Source: Lewinellaceae bacterium (lineage in GTDB: Bacteria > Bacteroidota > Bacteroidia > Chitinophagales > Saprospiraceae). Taken from it: a DNA stretch of 64,000 nucleotides. Below are positions 52,194-60,612 of this stretch, one piece after another. The notes under the pieces are model-generated. The model had not been told where the DNA came from, made no database searches, and was given only the letters and a program-made list of their open reading frames with translations. The stretch's first letter is position 1. Each line of letters starts with the position of its first letter. The stretch is taken from assembly GCA_020636315.1 (NCBI GenBank), contig JACJYA010000004.1, positions 124,001 through 188,000 on the forward strand, in the 5' to 3' direction. Position numbers and translations under genes: made by a program.

Positions 52194-53066
52194 CTAAAAT
52201 TGATAATTAAGGTAAAACCCCAGAACCGCATACTCCGAACCAGGGCTGGCCAGATGAAATACGGGGGTAAACGATACGCCTTCTTTATTTGGGCAATATT
52301 CGTAATAGAGCTTCTTTTTCTTCCGGATATTCCTGTCTTTCCACAACCAGGCCACTCCGTCAATAACCAGGGCAGCCAAACCTGCCCCTCCAAGGATGTA
52401 GGCCCATTCGTGCCGGCCGCTGGCCTGAGCGTAGTAGTCCTCCGCCCGGTGGCTTTCCTCAGCGCTAAAGACCGCCCGCTGGTAGTCCTGATACTTCCTG
52501 TCAGAGGAAGATTCCAGCAGCCAGCCCCCGGCCACGAAAGCCGCGCCACCCACCGCCACCCAGATATAAGGCGTCTTATGATAATCGGGTTCTTTATCAC
52601 ATGCCACCGGAAGCGCTCCCCATACATCCGCCCTGGCATACAGCCAGGCCTCTCCCGGGAGAATGGTATGCTCCACCAGGAAATTCTCCCAAATAATCTC
52701 CAGGGGTTTCATGTTTTTGGAATAGGGAACCCTGATATCACCGGAAAGGCCCTGAGGCAGAGCGATAACCGGATAGCCTTTCTCCGGGGCAAAGGCCTGA
52801 AAAGATAAACGGTATTCTTCTTCCCTCCGCAACGGAGGCAGAAGCAGTTCCATTTCAAGGCGGCCATTGGATAACCGGACTTTTGAAAACCCTACTTTTT
52901 CTTTAACCTCGGGAAATTCGTTGTCAGCAGAAAAAATGAACCGGCCATCTTCAAGAGTTACTGCTCCTTTAATCGTATCGAAAACCGTCTTCCGCTTCAA
53001 TATTTGCTGAGAAAAAACACCTCCGCAAAACAGAAAAAAGGTAAGGGTTAGAGTTAATTGTTTCAT
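52194..53066 (-). CDS. Exported two-TM protein of the CHAT-STAND operon
   Basis: A 290-residue protein: signal peptide to about 19 (GVFSQ), a beta-rich domain at about 25-160 (VTLEDGRFIFSADNE, GRLEMELLLPP), then two hydrophobic segments (about 166-184 and 221-241) flanking a helical, tyrosine-rich loop (RKYQDYQRAVFSAEESHRAEDYYAQASGRHEWAY), and a short C-terminal beta tail ending in LNYQF. The loop-and-TM arrangement is seen in Bacteroidota proteins next to other signalling or caspase-like genes, but no family name was recognised. Gene spacing (59 bases after the NTPase gene, 3 before the WD40 gene) makes it a firm operon member. Confidence 0.7.
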   Translation of the reverse strand: MKQLTLTLTFFLFCGGVFSQQILKRKTVFDTIKGAVTLEDGRFIFSADNEFPEVKEKVGFSKVRLSNGRLEMELLLPPLRREEEYRLSFQAFAPEKGYPVIALPQGLSGDIRVPYSKNMKPLEIIWENFLVEHTILPGEAWLYARADVWGALPVACDKEPDYHKTPYIWVAVGGAAFVAGGWLLESSSDRKYQDYQRAVFSAEESHRAEDYYAQASGRHEWAYILGGAGLAALVIDGVAWLWKDRNIRKKKKLYYEYCPNKEGVSFTPVFHLASPGSEYAVLGFYLNYQF

Positions 53067-53125
53067 TGAACGAGGCTTTTTGGTTGATCAAATCACTATG
53101 GAGGCCCTCCCTGGGGAACAGCTGC

Positions 53126-55234
53126 CTATCGGAGTTTTTCCTCACAGGCATCAATCTTTTTTTTGAGTTCCGGATCAGGCCCGCCGATCTCTAAAGCGTC
53201 TTCGTAAAGACTCCTGGCTTTCTGATACCCCAGCCTGTAATCGGACCGGAAATAGGCGTCTCCTTCATCAATGTAATATTGTTTGCCGGTAGAAATGGCT
53301 TGCCCGATCTTACGCCGGAACCCTTCCGGGTCATAACCACTGCACCGGCCCAATGCTTCCTCGTACCGGGCTTTGGCTTTCAGGTATTCTTTCCTCCTGA
53401 AGAATTCATCGCCCTCACGGCCCAGGCTTTCGCAGGCGGGTTGAAGTTCGATCTTCTGCTCGCAGGTATCCAGGAGGCGTTGGATTTCAGCTTTGCGTTC
53501 TGAAAGAGTGGTATCCGCCAGGCTCTTGTACTCTTCGGCATAGGCGGCCATGTCCTCCTGTATTCCCAACAACTCTACTTTGGCTGCGCTGAAGTCGAAT
53601 TCCTTCATATAAGCTATTGCCGACGCCTGCCGGCGATAATACTTTTCGGAAAAAGCATTCCTTACCGACTCCGAGAGTTGGGAAGAAGCTTTCTCTGCCT
53701 CATCTCTGGCTTCCACTGCTTCTTGTTCGGCTTGTTTTGCCAGGCGCTTTTGATTGAAGGCCCATAACGAAAGGGCAAGGGCCACCACGGCAAACACACT
53801 CATGATTATGGCAAGCCAACGCTGATGGCGGGAAGCTTTTTGCTCCGCCTCGAGCTTCTCGCGGGCCATTTTGGCCTCCTTTCCCAGCCGGTCTTTCTCC
53901 GCCTGCTCTTTTTGAGCGGCATCCGCCATACTATCGGCGACAAATTGCTTCAACTCACCGGACAGGTTCAGTTTCGGCAGGTACTCCTCCATGCTGAGCA
54001 GCTGGCGTTGAGTGAGGTATTCTTTGGTGGCTTTAAATTCCTCGTATTGGTTTTTGAGTCGCCGGAGCACCCGCTTGCGTTCCCGCTCTTCTCCGCTGCG
54101 TTCCTGGTCGATAAACTCGGCCAGCATATCGTGCGCCACTTCGTAAGTTTCTTCACGCGCCGCCAAAATCCTTCTTCTTTCCAGCTCGCGGATACAATCC
54201 GTCAGAACCGGCGCCGAAACCTCCCGCATAAAGTCACTCGTGTTTTTCACCGGATAGAACAGCTCGTCTTTCACGGTAAACTGAAAAGGCTGTTTCGTAC
54301 CATCTTCCGTAACGAAGGTATCCAGTACTTTCCACACCAGGTTATCCGGAATGCCCGGGTGTTTGCTGGCCATGAGCGCCTGTATATCCTCCTGCTGCCC
54401 CTTCAGGAATTTTTCCAGCACCTCCCTGATGTCTCCAAACCCCTGGATCTCATTATTTTTGAACTCCAACGGGGGTAAAGCTCCCGGGGCTTCTCCTTCG
54501 CTATAGGTCCGCCGGTAATCATCCAGGTACAAAGCATCGAGATATACCTGCAGATAAGGAAGTGAGATCCCCTGCCGCTTATCGCTCACCTTGTCAATAA
54601 TATACTGTGGGCCTTGTTCCGGGTCTTCGAGTGCAACATTGAATTTGTTGCAGCTTTGCTCAATGACCCTGGCGACATTCTTATAGTTCATAGGCTCCAC
54701 CCGGAGCTTGCAGTCGAAAAGGTTGGGCAGCACCCGCTCGAAGTTGTACAGATAGCCCAGGTATTCCTCTCTGAGGACAAACATTATGCGGCAGGGCAGT
54801 TTTGCCTGTATGATCTCAGCAACAGACTCAATGAAGGTTCTCTGCTCGGTTTCTGTGCCCAGGATCAACAACTCTTCCAACTGGTCAAAAATGAGATAAA
54901 CCGGCCTGAGGTAATTCACATAGGTTTCCTCGACCCGTTCCACCAGGCTCATCTCTTCGATCTGCCCCGATGTTTTGTACAGGGCAGCCTCCAGCGACTC
55001 ATTGATGTTGTGCACCCGGCGAATAGAAATGGGATACCAGTCCGTCACGTCAAACTGGCTGGCCAGCCCACATTGAATGAGGCTCGTTTTGCCCGTTCCC
55101 GAACGTCCGTAAACCAGAATAAGCCGGTTTTTTCTCACGAGTTCATAGAGCACCCGGACCTCTTCCTCCCGGCCAAAGAAAACTTCCCGGTCCTCCAGCG
55201 TATAAGCGTCCAGAAATTTAAAGGGGCTCTTCAT
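53126..55234 (-). CDS. Membrane nSTAND1-type NTPase with C-terminal helical repeats
   Basis: A 702-residue STAND NTPase. Walker A at 41-51 (VYGRSGTGKTS), Walker B at about 112-121 (VYLIFDQLEEL), with the preceding GREEEVRVLYELVRKNRLI and following LREEYLGYLYNFERVLPNLF typical of nSTAND1 proteins. A winged-helix-like region (VLTDCIRELERRRILAAREETYEVAHDMLAEFI) leads to a long coiled coil and a membrane segment at about 473-493. The C-terminal part after the membrane (500-702) carries TPR-like helices with paired cysteines and would be periplasmic. The normal C-terminal WD40 sensor is missing; an exported WD40 protein is encoded downstream. The start codon overlaps the CHAT stop (TAATG), so translation is coupled. 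Confidence 0.9.
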   Translation of the reverse strand: MKSPFKFLDAYTLEDREVFFGREEEVRVLYELVRKNRLILVYGRSGTGKTSLIQCGLASQFDVTDWYPISIRRVHNINESLEAALYKTSGQIEEMSLVERVEETYVNYLRPVYLIFDQLEELLILGTETEQRTFIESVAEIIQAKLPCRIMFVLREEYLGYLYNFERVLPNLFDCKLRVEPMNYKNVARVIEQSCNKFNVALEDPEQGPQYIIDKVSDKRQGISLPYLQVYLDALYLDDYRRTYSEGEAPGALPPLEFKNNEIQGFGDIREVLEKFLKGQQEDIQALMASKHPGIPDNLVWKVLDTFVTEDGTKQPFQFTVKDELFYPVKNTSDFMREVSAPVLTDCIRELERRRILAAREETYEVAHDMLAEFIDQERSGEERERKRVLRRLKNQYEEFKATKEYLTQRQLLSMEEYLPKLNLSGELKQFVADSMADAAQKEQAEKDRLGKEAKMAREKLEAEQKASRHQRWLAIIMSVFAVVALALSLWAFNQKRLAKQAEQEAVEARDEAEKASSQLSESVRNAFSEKYYRRQASAIAYMKEFDFSAAKVELLGIQEDMAAYAEEYKSLADTTLSERKAEIQRLLDTCEQKIELQPACESLGREGDEFFRRKEYLKAKARYEEALGRCSGYDPEGFRRKIGQAISTGKQYYIDEGDAYFRSDYRLGYQKARSLYEDALEIGGPDPELKKKIDACEEKLR

Positions 55235-56976
55235 TATTGCTGCGTCAGAATTGTCCTAAAGGCATCAAATTGTATTTTCACTACCTGCAGTTTGTTATCC
55301 TCCCTCGCCTCCAGCATAGGGTCATCGGGTTTCTGAACCCGCTGAAAGAAATAGCTGTCCCGCTCCCGGTCATAATGATGGAAGAACATGATCTCGGGAA
55401 CCGTGCTGTCGGCCCGGCCTTTAAAGGCATTTTCGTCAATGATAAACGGAGACAGGTTCAGGAATTCGACGTTACCTTCCCACTTCTCTCCAATCTCTTC
55501 TTTCAGCAAGAGTACCGAACGGGTATCCAGGTAATGATTGACCAGGGTTGAGGTCCTCCGTTCATATCCTCCCAGCAGGTCCACGAGATTAATGATGGAA
55601 TGTTCGAATTTGGGTTCCGCGGAATGCCGGTATTTTTCCACACCAATCTGATTAACGGCTGTAAGCGGATATTTGGCCAGGAACCCCATGTGCTTAAAAA
55701 TTGCGGCCAGGTTTTCCTCCGCCCGGATACACAGCTCTGTAACTTCCACCGGCAAAAGATCGCCATCCACTACTTTCTGCCGCAGCACGGCCATAAAAAA
55801 ACATGCACTCATGAACTCGGCCTTTTCCTGGAACAGGCTTTTCAGCAGGTGCAGTTCATTCACAAAGTAGGGAAAGTCGTTACCGTCAAGGGCCTTCCGG
55901 ATACTCCGGATCAGCAAAAGGTGGTCATAGGCTCTCTTCTCCTCTTTTTCCAGATCCAGAAAATGCAGTATCGCCCTGACGTGTTCCTCAGGGATCACAA
56001 AGTGCTCTTTACGCTTCATTTTGGCTTCCCAAAGCTGGGCGAGCATGGTGTATGAGAGTTGTTCCATAGTCACCGAATAAACCTGAGACAGCTGCCGCAG
56101 GCGGGCTTCGCCCGGTTTGTCATACCCTTTGTTTTCATCTTCAATAGGGGCTATGAGCTTGCGCAGGTGCTCCGCCACCGGCGCCGGAAGGCTGTTCAAA
56201 ATAGCCATCCGCTTGCGGGGAAGGGAGACCTGTTTCCCTTTGCGTTCCTTCAGGCGATAAAGGCCCACTTCGTCACTAAACGCTTCCAGAGCCTCCATCA
56301 GGCTGGCAATGAGCGCCTCATTTGGCCTGAAACCTTCCGGCACTGGTGTTTCCACATAAGACGACAGCCTCTCTTCCAGTACCGCTTTGTTCTCTTCCCG
56401 GTAGTAGATCCCCCAGAGGGGCGCTTCTTCATCAATTTCCTCAAAATCAGCGCTCCGGCTGATAGCCACTTCCGCCAGGGCTTCCACTTTTCCTGCAGCC
56501 AGGTTAAATGCTTCTATTATGGCATTGTCCTGGGACAGGGCATCGAAAAAAGACGTGGAAAAGGCGGCCGCCTTTTTGTCACCGACCGGGGCGCTGGTAG
56601 CGATCACCACCGGCACGCCGGCCTGCAGCAGAGCCTCCACCTGCCCTCGCGTAGAACAGCCGTTAAGAAAGACCAGCTTGAGCTTTGGGCACTGGCTCAA
56701 AAGGGTGGTGATGCCCTCCGAACGGGCCTCATCCCCGTTCATCACCAGTTTATCCTTACCGGCATGGCCGCTGAACAAAAAGACCGATAAATACTTCCGG
56801 AATAAGATGATGTACTCGGTAACCTTATCAATGGAAACAAAAGAATCGCGGTGCAGGTATATATGCTGCCTCAAGGCAGCCGGGGTCAAAATGCGATAAA
56901 TGAAATCATCCTCCTCCTGGAGGCTGGGCAGCGGTGCATCGTGGCTGTTAGCGTATGTGAGAAAAAAAACGTTCAT
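55234..56976 (-). CDS. CHAT-domain caspase-like protein
   Basis: A 580-residue cytoplasmic protein whose N-terminal domain (about 1-200) is a CHAT caspase-like fold. The catalytic dyad is visible: His71 in VFLFSGHAGKD and Cys107 in LVFLNGCSTRGQ; GVPVVIATSAPVGDKKAAAFSTSFFDAL completes the fold. The C-terminal 380 residues are alpha-helical without a recognised domain (EALEAFSDEVGLYRLKERKG; HFVIPEEHVRAILHFLDLEKE). CHAT usually sits at the C-terminus of TPR proteins; here it is N-terminal. It is the first gene of an operon with an nSTAND NTPase, which likely controls its activity. Whether the helical C-terminal part is substrate, adaptor or inhibitor is unknown. Confidence 0.88.
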   Translation of the reverse strand: MNVFFLTYANSHDAPLPSLQEEDDFIYRILTPAALRQHIYLHRDSFVSIDKVTEYIILFRKYLSVFLFSGHAGKDKLVMNGDEARSEGITTLLSQCPKLKLVFLNGCSTRGQVEALLQAGVPVVIATSAPVGDKKAAAFSTSFFDALSQDNAIIEAFNLAAGKVEALAEVAISRSADFEEIDEEAPLWGIYYREENKAVLEERLSSYVETPVPEGFRPNEALIASLMEALEAFSDEVGLYRLKERKGKQVSLPRKRMAILNSLPAPVAEHLRKLIAPIEDENKGYDKPGEARLRQLSQVYSVTMEQLSYTMLAQLWEAKMKRKEHFVIPEEHVRAILHFLDLEKEEKRAYDHLLLIRSIRKALDGNDFPYFVNELHLLKSLFQEKAEFMSACFFMAVLRQKVVDGDLLPVEVTELCIRAEENLAAIFKHMGFLAKYPLTAVNQIGVEKYRHSAEPKFEHSIINLVDLLGGYERRTSTLVNHYLDTRSVLLLKEEIGEKWEGNVEFLNLSPFIIDENAFKGRADSTVPEIMFFHHYDRERDSYFFQRVQKPDDPMLEAREDNKLQVVKIQFDAFRTILTQQ

Positions 56977-57136
56977 TTTGGGGCCTTTCCTGCAATGTCA
57001 GGTAGAAAATGACAACTCCCATTAAAGCTAACTTTTGTCAACATTTAATAAAATGACAAATATCAGTGCAAAGGATTCCCGAGGTGTTTATTTTACAACA
57101 TTCACAACATTTTGTCTTTACTAAGCCTCAAACCAC
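56977..57136. promoter_or_regulatory. Divergent control region with TGACAA repeats
   Basis: Between the CHAT operon and the Kelch lipoprotein gene. TGACAA occurs at 57010 and 57054 (within AAAATGACAA both times) and as the inverse TTGTCA at 57035. The regular arrangement suggests operator sites for the two divergent promoters. No exact TAnnTTTG box was found. Confidence 0.35.
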
Positions 57137-58864
57137 ATGAAACGAAAGGCCTTCTTCTTCGCCCTTCTCCTGTTGTCATCCCTGCAATGTGAAAAATTCG
57201 AGCTGGACCGGCTGGACGCAGAACTGGTGGTGTTGACCCCGGAACAGGTGCGCCTGGACTCCATCCTTGTAACCAGCAACCTCCAGGGCAGCCTGGGAGA
57301 TATCTCAATTATTGAGTACGGGCATTGCTGGTCAAGGGAAAATACCAGGCCGGATACCAGTGGCAACCGCTCCGAATTCTCCCATCGGCTCCGCCCCATC
57401 CTGAATAATACATTTTCCACCGGTATCAATGGGCTCATACCCGGCCCCGACTCCCTCTACTATATCCGCGCCTATATCACCACTCCGAACGGCATCCTCT
57501 ACAGCCCTGCTTTTTCCTACGCCAACCAGGCGCTAAACCTGGTCATGGATACCCGCATTGACCTTTTTTCCGATACAGCTATCGTGGATATTATAGTGGC
57601 CGGTATGATTTCCGGCCTGCTGCCAGGCGATACCGTAGAAATGGCTGGTTTCTGCTGGAACCAAAGCGAGGAAGCCCCGAGGATCGATGACGGGGTCTCA
57701 GAATGGGTTAGCGTTGGCGCTATCGGAAAAGATACCATTTTCAGGGACACCATTCCAAAGCTGAAAGCCGGAAATGATTTTAACGTCCGGGCTTTTGCGG
57801 TTTATAATGGCAATAAGTTTTACAGTGAAAACACCTCTATCTTCACCGGAGACGCCTGGAAACGGAAGACCCCTTTTCCAGGAACGCCCCGCTGGGAAGC
57901 CGTTGCTTTCGAGCTGGAGGGGAAGATATACTACGGGACCGGAGCAGAGGACTGGGCCATCGATACGGTGAATGGGGAAAGTAAGGACATCAAAGTCGGC
58001 AAAGGCGTACTGGGCGATTTCTGGTGCTACGACCCTATAGCCGATCCCTGCGACTGGCCGGATGACAGTTGCGAACCCTGGTCAGAGGTAAACCCTGCCT
58101 TTCCAGGCGCTCCCCGGCGGCTGGCGGTCGCTTTTTCTATGGGCGGGTATGGATATGTCGGCATGGGAGTAGATGCCGACGAGCAGATCCTAAGGGATTT
58201 TTACAGGTTTCACCCCAATCAGGGCTGGGAACCAATTGATTCTTTTCCACAACCCTACGAAGGGGCAGTGAGCTTTGTAATTGGCAATACAGCGTACGTA
58301 GGATTTGGGCGCCGGTTAAATCCATCCAGCCCTTCTTCATACTATGGCAAGTTTTACCGTTATGATACGCTTTCGAAAGTATGGGAACCCCAGGCCGACC
58401 TTTCCCAAAGTTTCGATAGCGAATTTCGGGGGCCGAGAAGAAATCGGGCAACCGCTTTTACCATTGGAGGAAAAGCGTATGTGGGCTTCGGGCGGAATTC
58501 AAGGGACAGTACAAATACAAGAGGCGCCTATTTCTACAGCGATTTCTACGAGTTTAACGCAGAAACCAACACCTGGCGGGAAGTAAGCGGCCTGGAAGGC
58601 GGCTCCCGGCGCCAGGGCGCCTGCGGTTTCTCGATCGGAAAATACGGATACATAGTGGGAGGCGACCGAATATTCCCCGTGCAGGACTGGTGGCGGTATG
58701 ACCCGGAAAAAGATCAGTGGTCCATCATTGAATACTCCTCCGCCATGGCCGTCCGCACCAATGCTTCCGTAGCAGTTGTCGGGCGGGAGGCCTATGTCAT
58801 TGGCGGAAAGATCAATGACCGCACGATCGGCAGCTCCATCTGGGTTTATTATCCGGCGGAGTAG
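57137..58864 (+). CDS. Kelch-repeat lipoprotein
   Basis: A 575-residue surface lipoprotein with lipobox LLSSLQC (Cys18). Residues about 30-240 comprise two beta domains of the type found before Kelch repeats in Bacteroidota (VLTPEQVRLDSILVTSNLQG; YGHCWSRENTRPDTS; AGFCWNQSEEAPRIDDG; NVRAFAVYNGNKFYSE). A Kelch propeller follows (250-575): PRWEAVAFELEGKIYYGTG, PRRLAVAFSMGGYGYVGMG, ATAFTIGGKAYVGFG, ACGFSIGKYGYIVGG and SVAVVGREAYVIGG. It is divergent from the CHAT operon and shares its control region. Function is probably ligand binding or adhesion. Confidence 0.88.
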   Translation: MKRKAFFFALLLLSSLQCEKFELDRLDAELVVLTPEQVRLDSILVTSNLQGSLGDISIIEYGHCWSRENTRPDTSGNRSEFSHRLRPILNNTFSTGINGLIPGPDSLYYIRAYITTPNGILYSPAFSYANQALNLVMDTRIDLFSDTAIVDIIVAGMISGLLPGDTVEMAGFCWNQSEEAPRIDDGVSEWVSVGAIGKDTIFRDTIPKLKAGNDFNVRAFAVYNGNKFYSENTSIFTGDAWKRKTPFPGTPRWEAVAFELEGKIYYGTGAEDWAIDTVNGESKDIKVGKGVLGDFWCYDPIADPCDWPDDSCEPWSEVNPAFPGAPRRLAVAFSMGGYGYVGMGVDADEQILRDFYRFHPNQGWEPIDSFPQPYEGAVSFVIGNTAYVGFGRRLNPSSPSSYYGKFYRYDTLSKVWEPQADLSQSFDSEFRGPRRNRATAFTIGGKAYVGFGRNSRDSTNTRGAYFYSDFYEFNAETNTWREVSGLEGGSRRQGACGFSIGKYGYIVGGDRIFPVQDWWRYDPEKDQWSIIEYSSAMAVRTNASVAVVGREAYVIGGKINDRTIGSSIWVYYPAE

Positions 58865-58991
58865 CGATTGAAGTACGGAGGTGATCAAATTGGATGGGGA
58901 TAATAATCTACTGCCACTCCCTCATCCCCTCCCCCTTTGCATACTTTACCCTTTTTTCCTAGTTTTCCGCCTCAATAAAAGGACACGCCCT

Positions 58992-60446
58992 ATGGCCGAT
59001 AAGATAGAACACCTGGAGCTACTGGCGCGACAGCTGGAACCCAGCCCGGAACAACGCAACCGCTGGAATGCCGCCGCCCGGGCCTATGCCGATGCCTTCC
59101 TCAATCAGATCGAAACCCTTAACGCCTTCGACCAGCCACCGGAAGATGGCAGCCTCAGCCTGCCCTTCGGAGAAGAAGGCAAGCCGATGGAACGGCTCCT
59201 CGCGGAGATCGGCGCCAAAGTGGACCGCGCCGGCATCAACCCGGCCTCTGGCGGCCATCTCGGCTACGTTCCCGGCGGCGGCGTCTTCCCCGCAGCGCTT
59301 GGCGACTACCTGGCGGCCGTTACCAACCGCTATTCGGGAATTTTCTTCGCCAACCCCGGCGCAGTGCGCATGGAGAACGACCTGATCCGCTGGATGTGCA
59401 GGTTGGCAGGGTACCCCAAAGGAGCATTGGGCAACCTGGCCTCCGGAGGCTCCATCGCCAACCTGATCGCCATCACCACCGCCCGGGATTTCAAGGGCAT
59501 AAAAGCAACCCGGGTAGAGAAAGCCGTAGTGTATCTAACGCACCAGGTACACCACTGCGTGCAGAAGGCTCTGCGCATCGCCGGGCTGGGTGAGGCCGTC
59601 ATCCGTTATATTCCCATCGATGAACGTTTCCGCATGGATATCCCCACCCTGAAGGAGCAGTTGGAAAAAGACACGGCAGCAGGGCTGGAGCCTTTCCTGG
59701 TGGCAGGATCGGCCGGCACCACCGATACCGGAGCTATAGATCCTTTGAATGAGATCGCCAGCCTGGCCGAACAGTATGGGCTCTGGTTCCACGTTGATGC
59801 GGCCTACGGCGGTTTTTTTCTGCTGGTGGAGGATCTTAAAGACAAGTTCAGGGGGATCGAGCGCTCAGATTCGGTGGCGATCGACCCCCACAAGGGGCTG
59901 TTCCTGCCCTATGGGCTGGGGGCCGTGCTGATCAAGAACGTAAAAGCCCTTTACAGCACCCACTACTACAAGGCCAATTACATGCAGGATGCTCATCAGG
60001 ACTGGGAGGAAGCCTCTCCGGCCGACCTTTCTCCCGAACTGACCAAACACTTCCGCGGCCTGCGCATGTGGCTGCCCCTGCAGCTCTTCGGGCTGCAGCC
60101 CTTTCGCGCCGCCCTGGAGGAGAAAACCCTGCTCTGCCGGTACTTCTATCAAAAAGTTCAGGAGGAAGGTTTTGAGGTTGGGCCCGAACCGGATCTTTCG
60201 ATCATGATCTTCCGCTACAAAACCCGGCCGGAGATCAGCACTGAATTTAACGAAGCGCTGGTGGAATACGTGCGCAAAGACGGGCGCATATTTCTTTCCT
60301 CCACCACAATTGACGGCGAATACTGGATACGCCTGGCCGTACTGAGCTTCCGGACCCACAAAAAGCAAATTGACCTTTGCCTGGGCCTCCTCCGGGAAGG
60401 AGTACGGAAACTGAAAACTGCACACGCTCAATTAAAAAACCGGTAA
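58992..60446 (+). CDS. PLP-dependent group II decarboxylase family
   Basis: A 484-residue PLP enzyme of the aromatic-amino-acid / glutamate decarboxylase group. The start is set at MADKIEHLELLARQLEPSPEQ; the 37 codons upstream are hydrophobic and out of character. The PLP lysine is Lys301 (SVAIDPHKGLFLPYG), the cofactor Asp is 269 (HVDAAYGGFFLL), and a stacking His lies in THQVHHCVQKAL. GHLGYVPGGGVFPAALGDYL and the substrate-loop sequence are as in the family. The exact substrate (tyrosine, DOPA, tryptophan, or aspartate/glutamate) is not resolvable from sequence alone. No amine transporter is nearby. Confidence 0.9.
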   Translation: MADKIEHLELLARQLEPSPEQRNRWNAAARAYADAFLNQIETLNAFDQPPEDGSLSLPFGEEGKPMERLLAEIGAKVDRAGINPASGGHLGYVPGGGVFPAALGDYLAAVTNRYSGIFFANPGAVRMENDLIRWMCRLAGYPKGALGNLASGGSIANLIAITTARDFKGIKATRVEKAVVYLTHQVHHCVQKALRIAGLGEAVIRYIPIDERFRMDIPTLKEQLEKDTAAGLEPFLVAGSAGTTDTGAIDPLNEIASLAEQYGLWFHVDAAYGGFFLLVEDLKDKFRGIERSDSVAIDPHKGLFLPYGLGAVLIKNVKALYSTHYYKANYMQDAHQDWEEASPADLSPELTKHFRGLRMWLPLQLFGLQPFRAALEEKTLLCRYFYQKVQEEGFEVGPEPDLSIMIFRYKTRPEISTEFNEALVEYVRKDGRIFLSSTTIDGEYWIRLAVLSFRTHKKQIDLCLGLLREGVRKLKTAHAQLKNR

Positions 60447-60602
60447 AAACATTCTCTGGCCGCCGAAGGTTCCCATTATATTTCGAGGCCTGTCCGGCGC
60501 TCATTTTCGCTTTTTGTTGAAACTACAACACGGTTGAAAAATGAACTCAGAGGGCTAGGCTATGAGGGAGCCTATATCATCGAAATGCTGGGGTGGGAAT
60601 GA
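60447..60602 (+). pseudogene. In-frame tail with protein-like sequence after the decarboxylase stop
   Basis: Directly after the decarboxylase TAA, the same frame is open for 51 codons to 60602 and reads GSHYISRPVRRSFSLFVET, then RLKNELRGLGYEGAYIIEML and GWE. It looks like the C-terminus of a different protein, not identified. It has no start codon. A gene remnant is the favoured reading. Confidence 0.3.
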
Positions 60603-60612
60603 AGCCCTTCCC

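Noticed and set aside
51864..52808. 314-codon frame overlapping the WD40 and two-TM protein genes on the other strand
   Set aside because: Runs antisense across a gene junction, lacks domain character, and conflicts with two well-supported genes.
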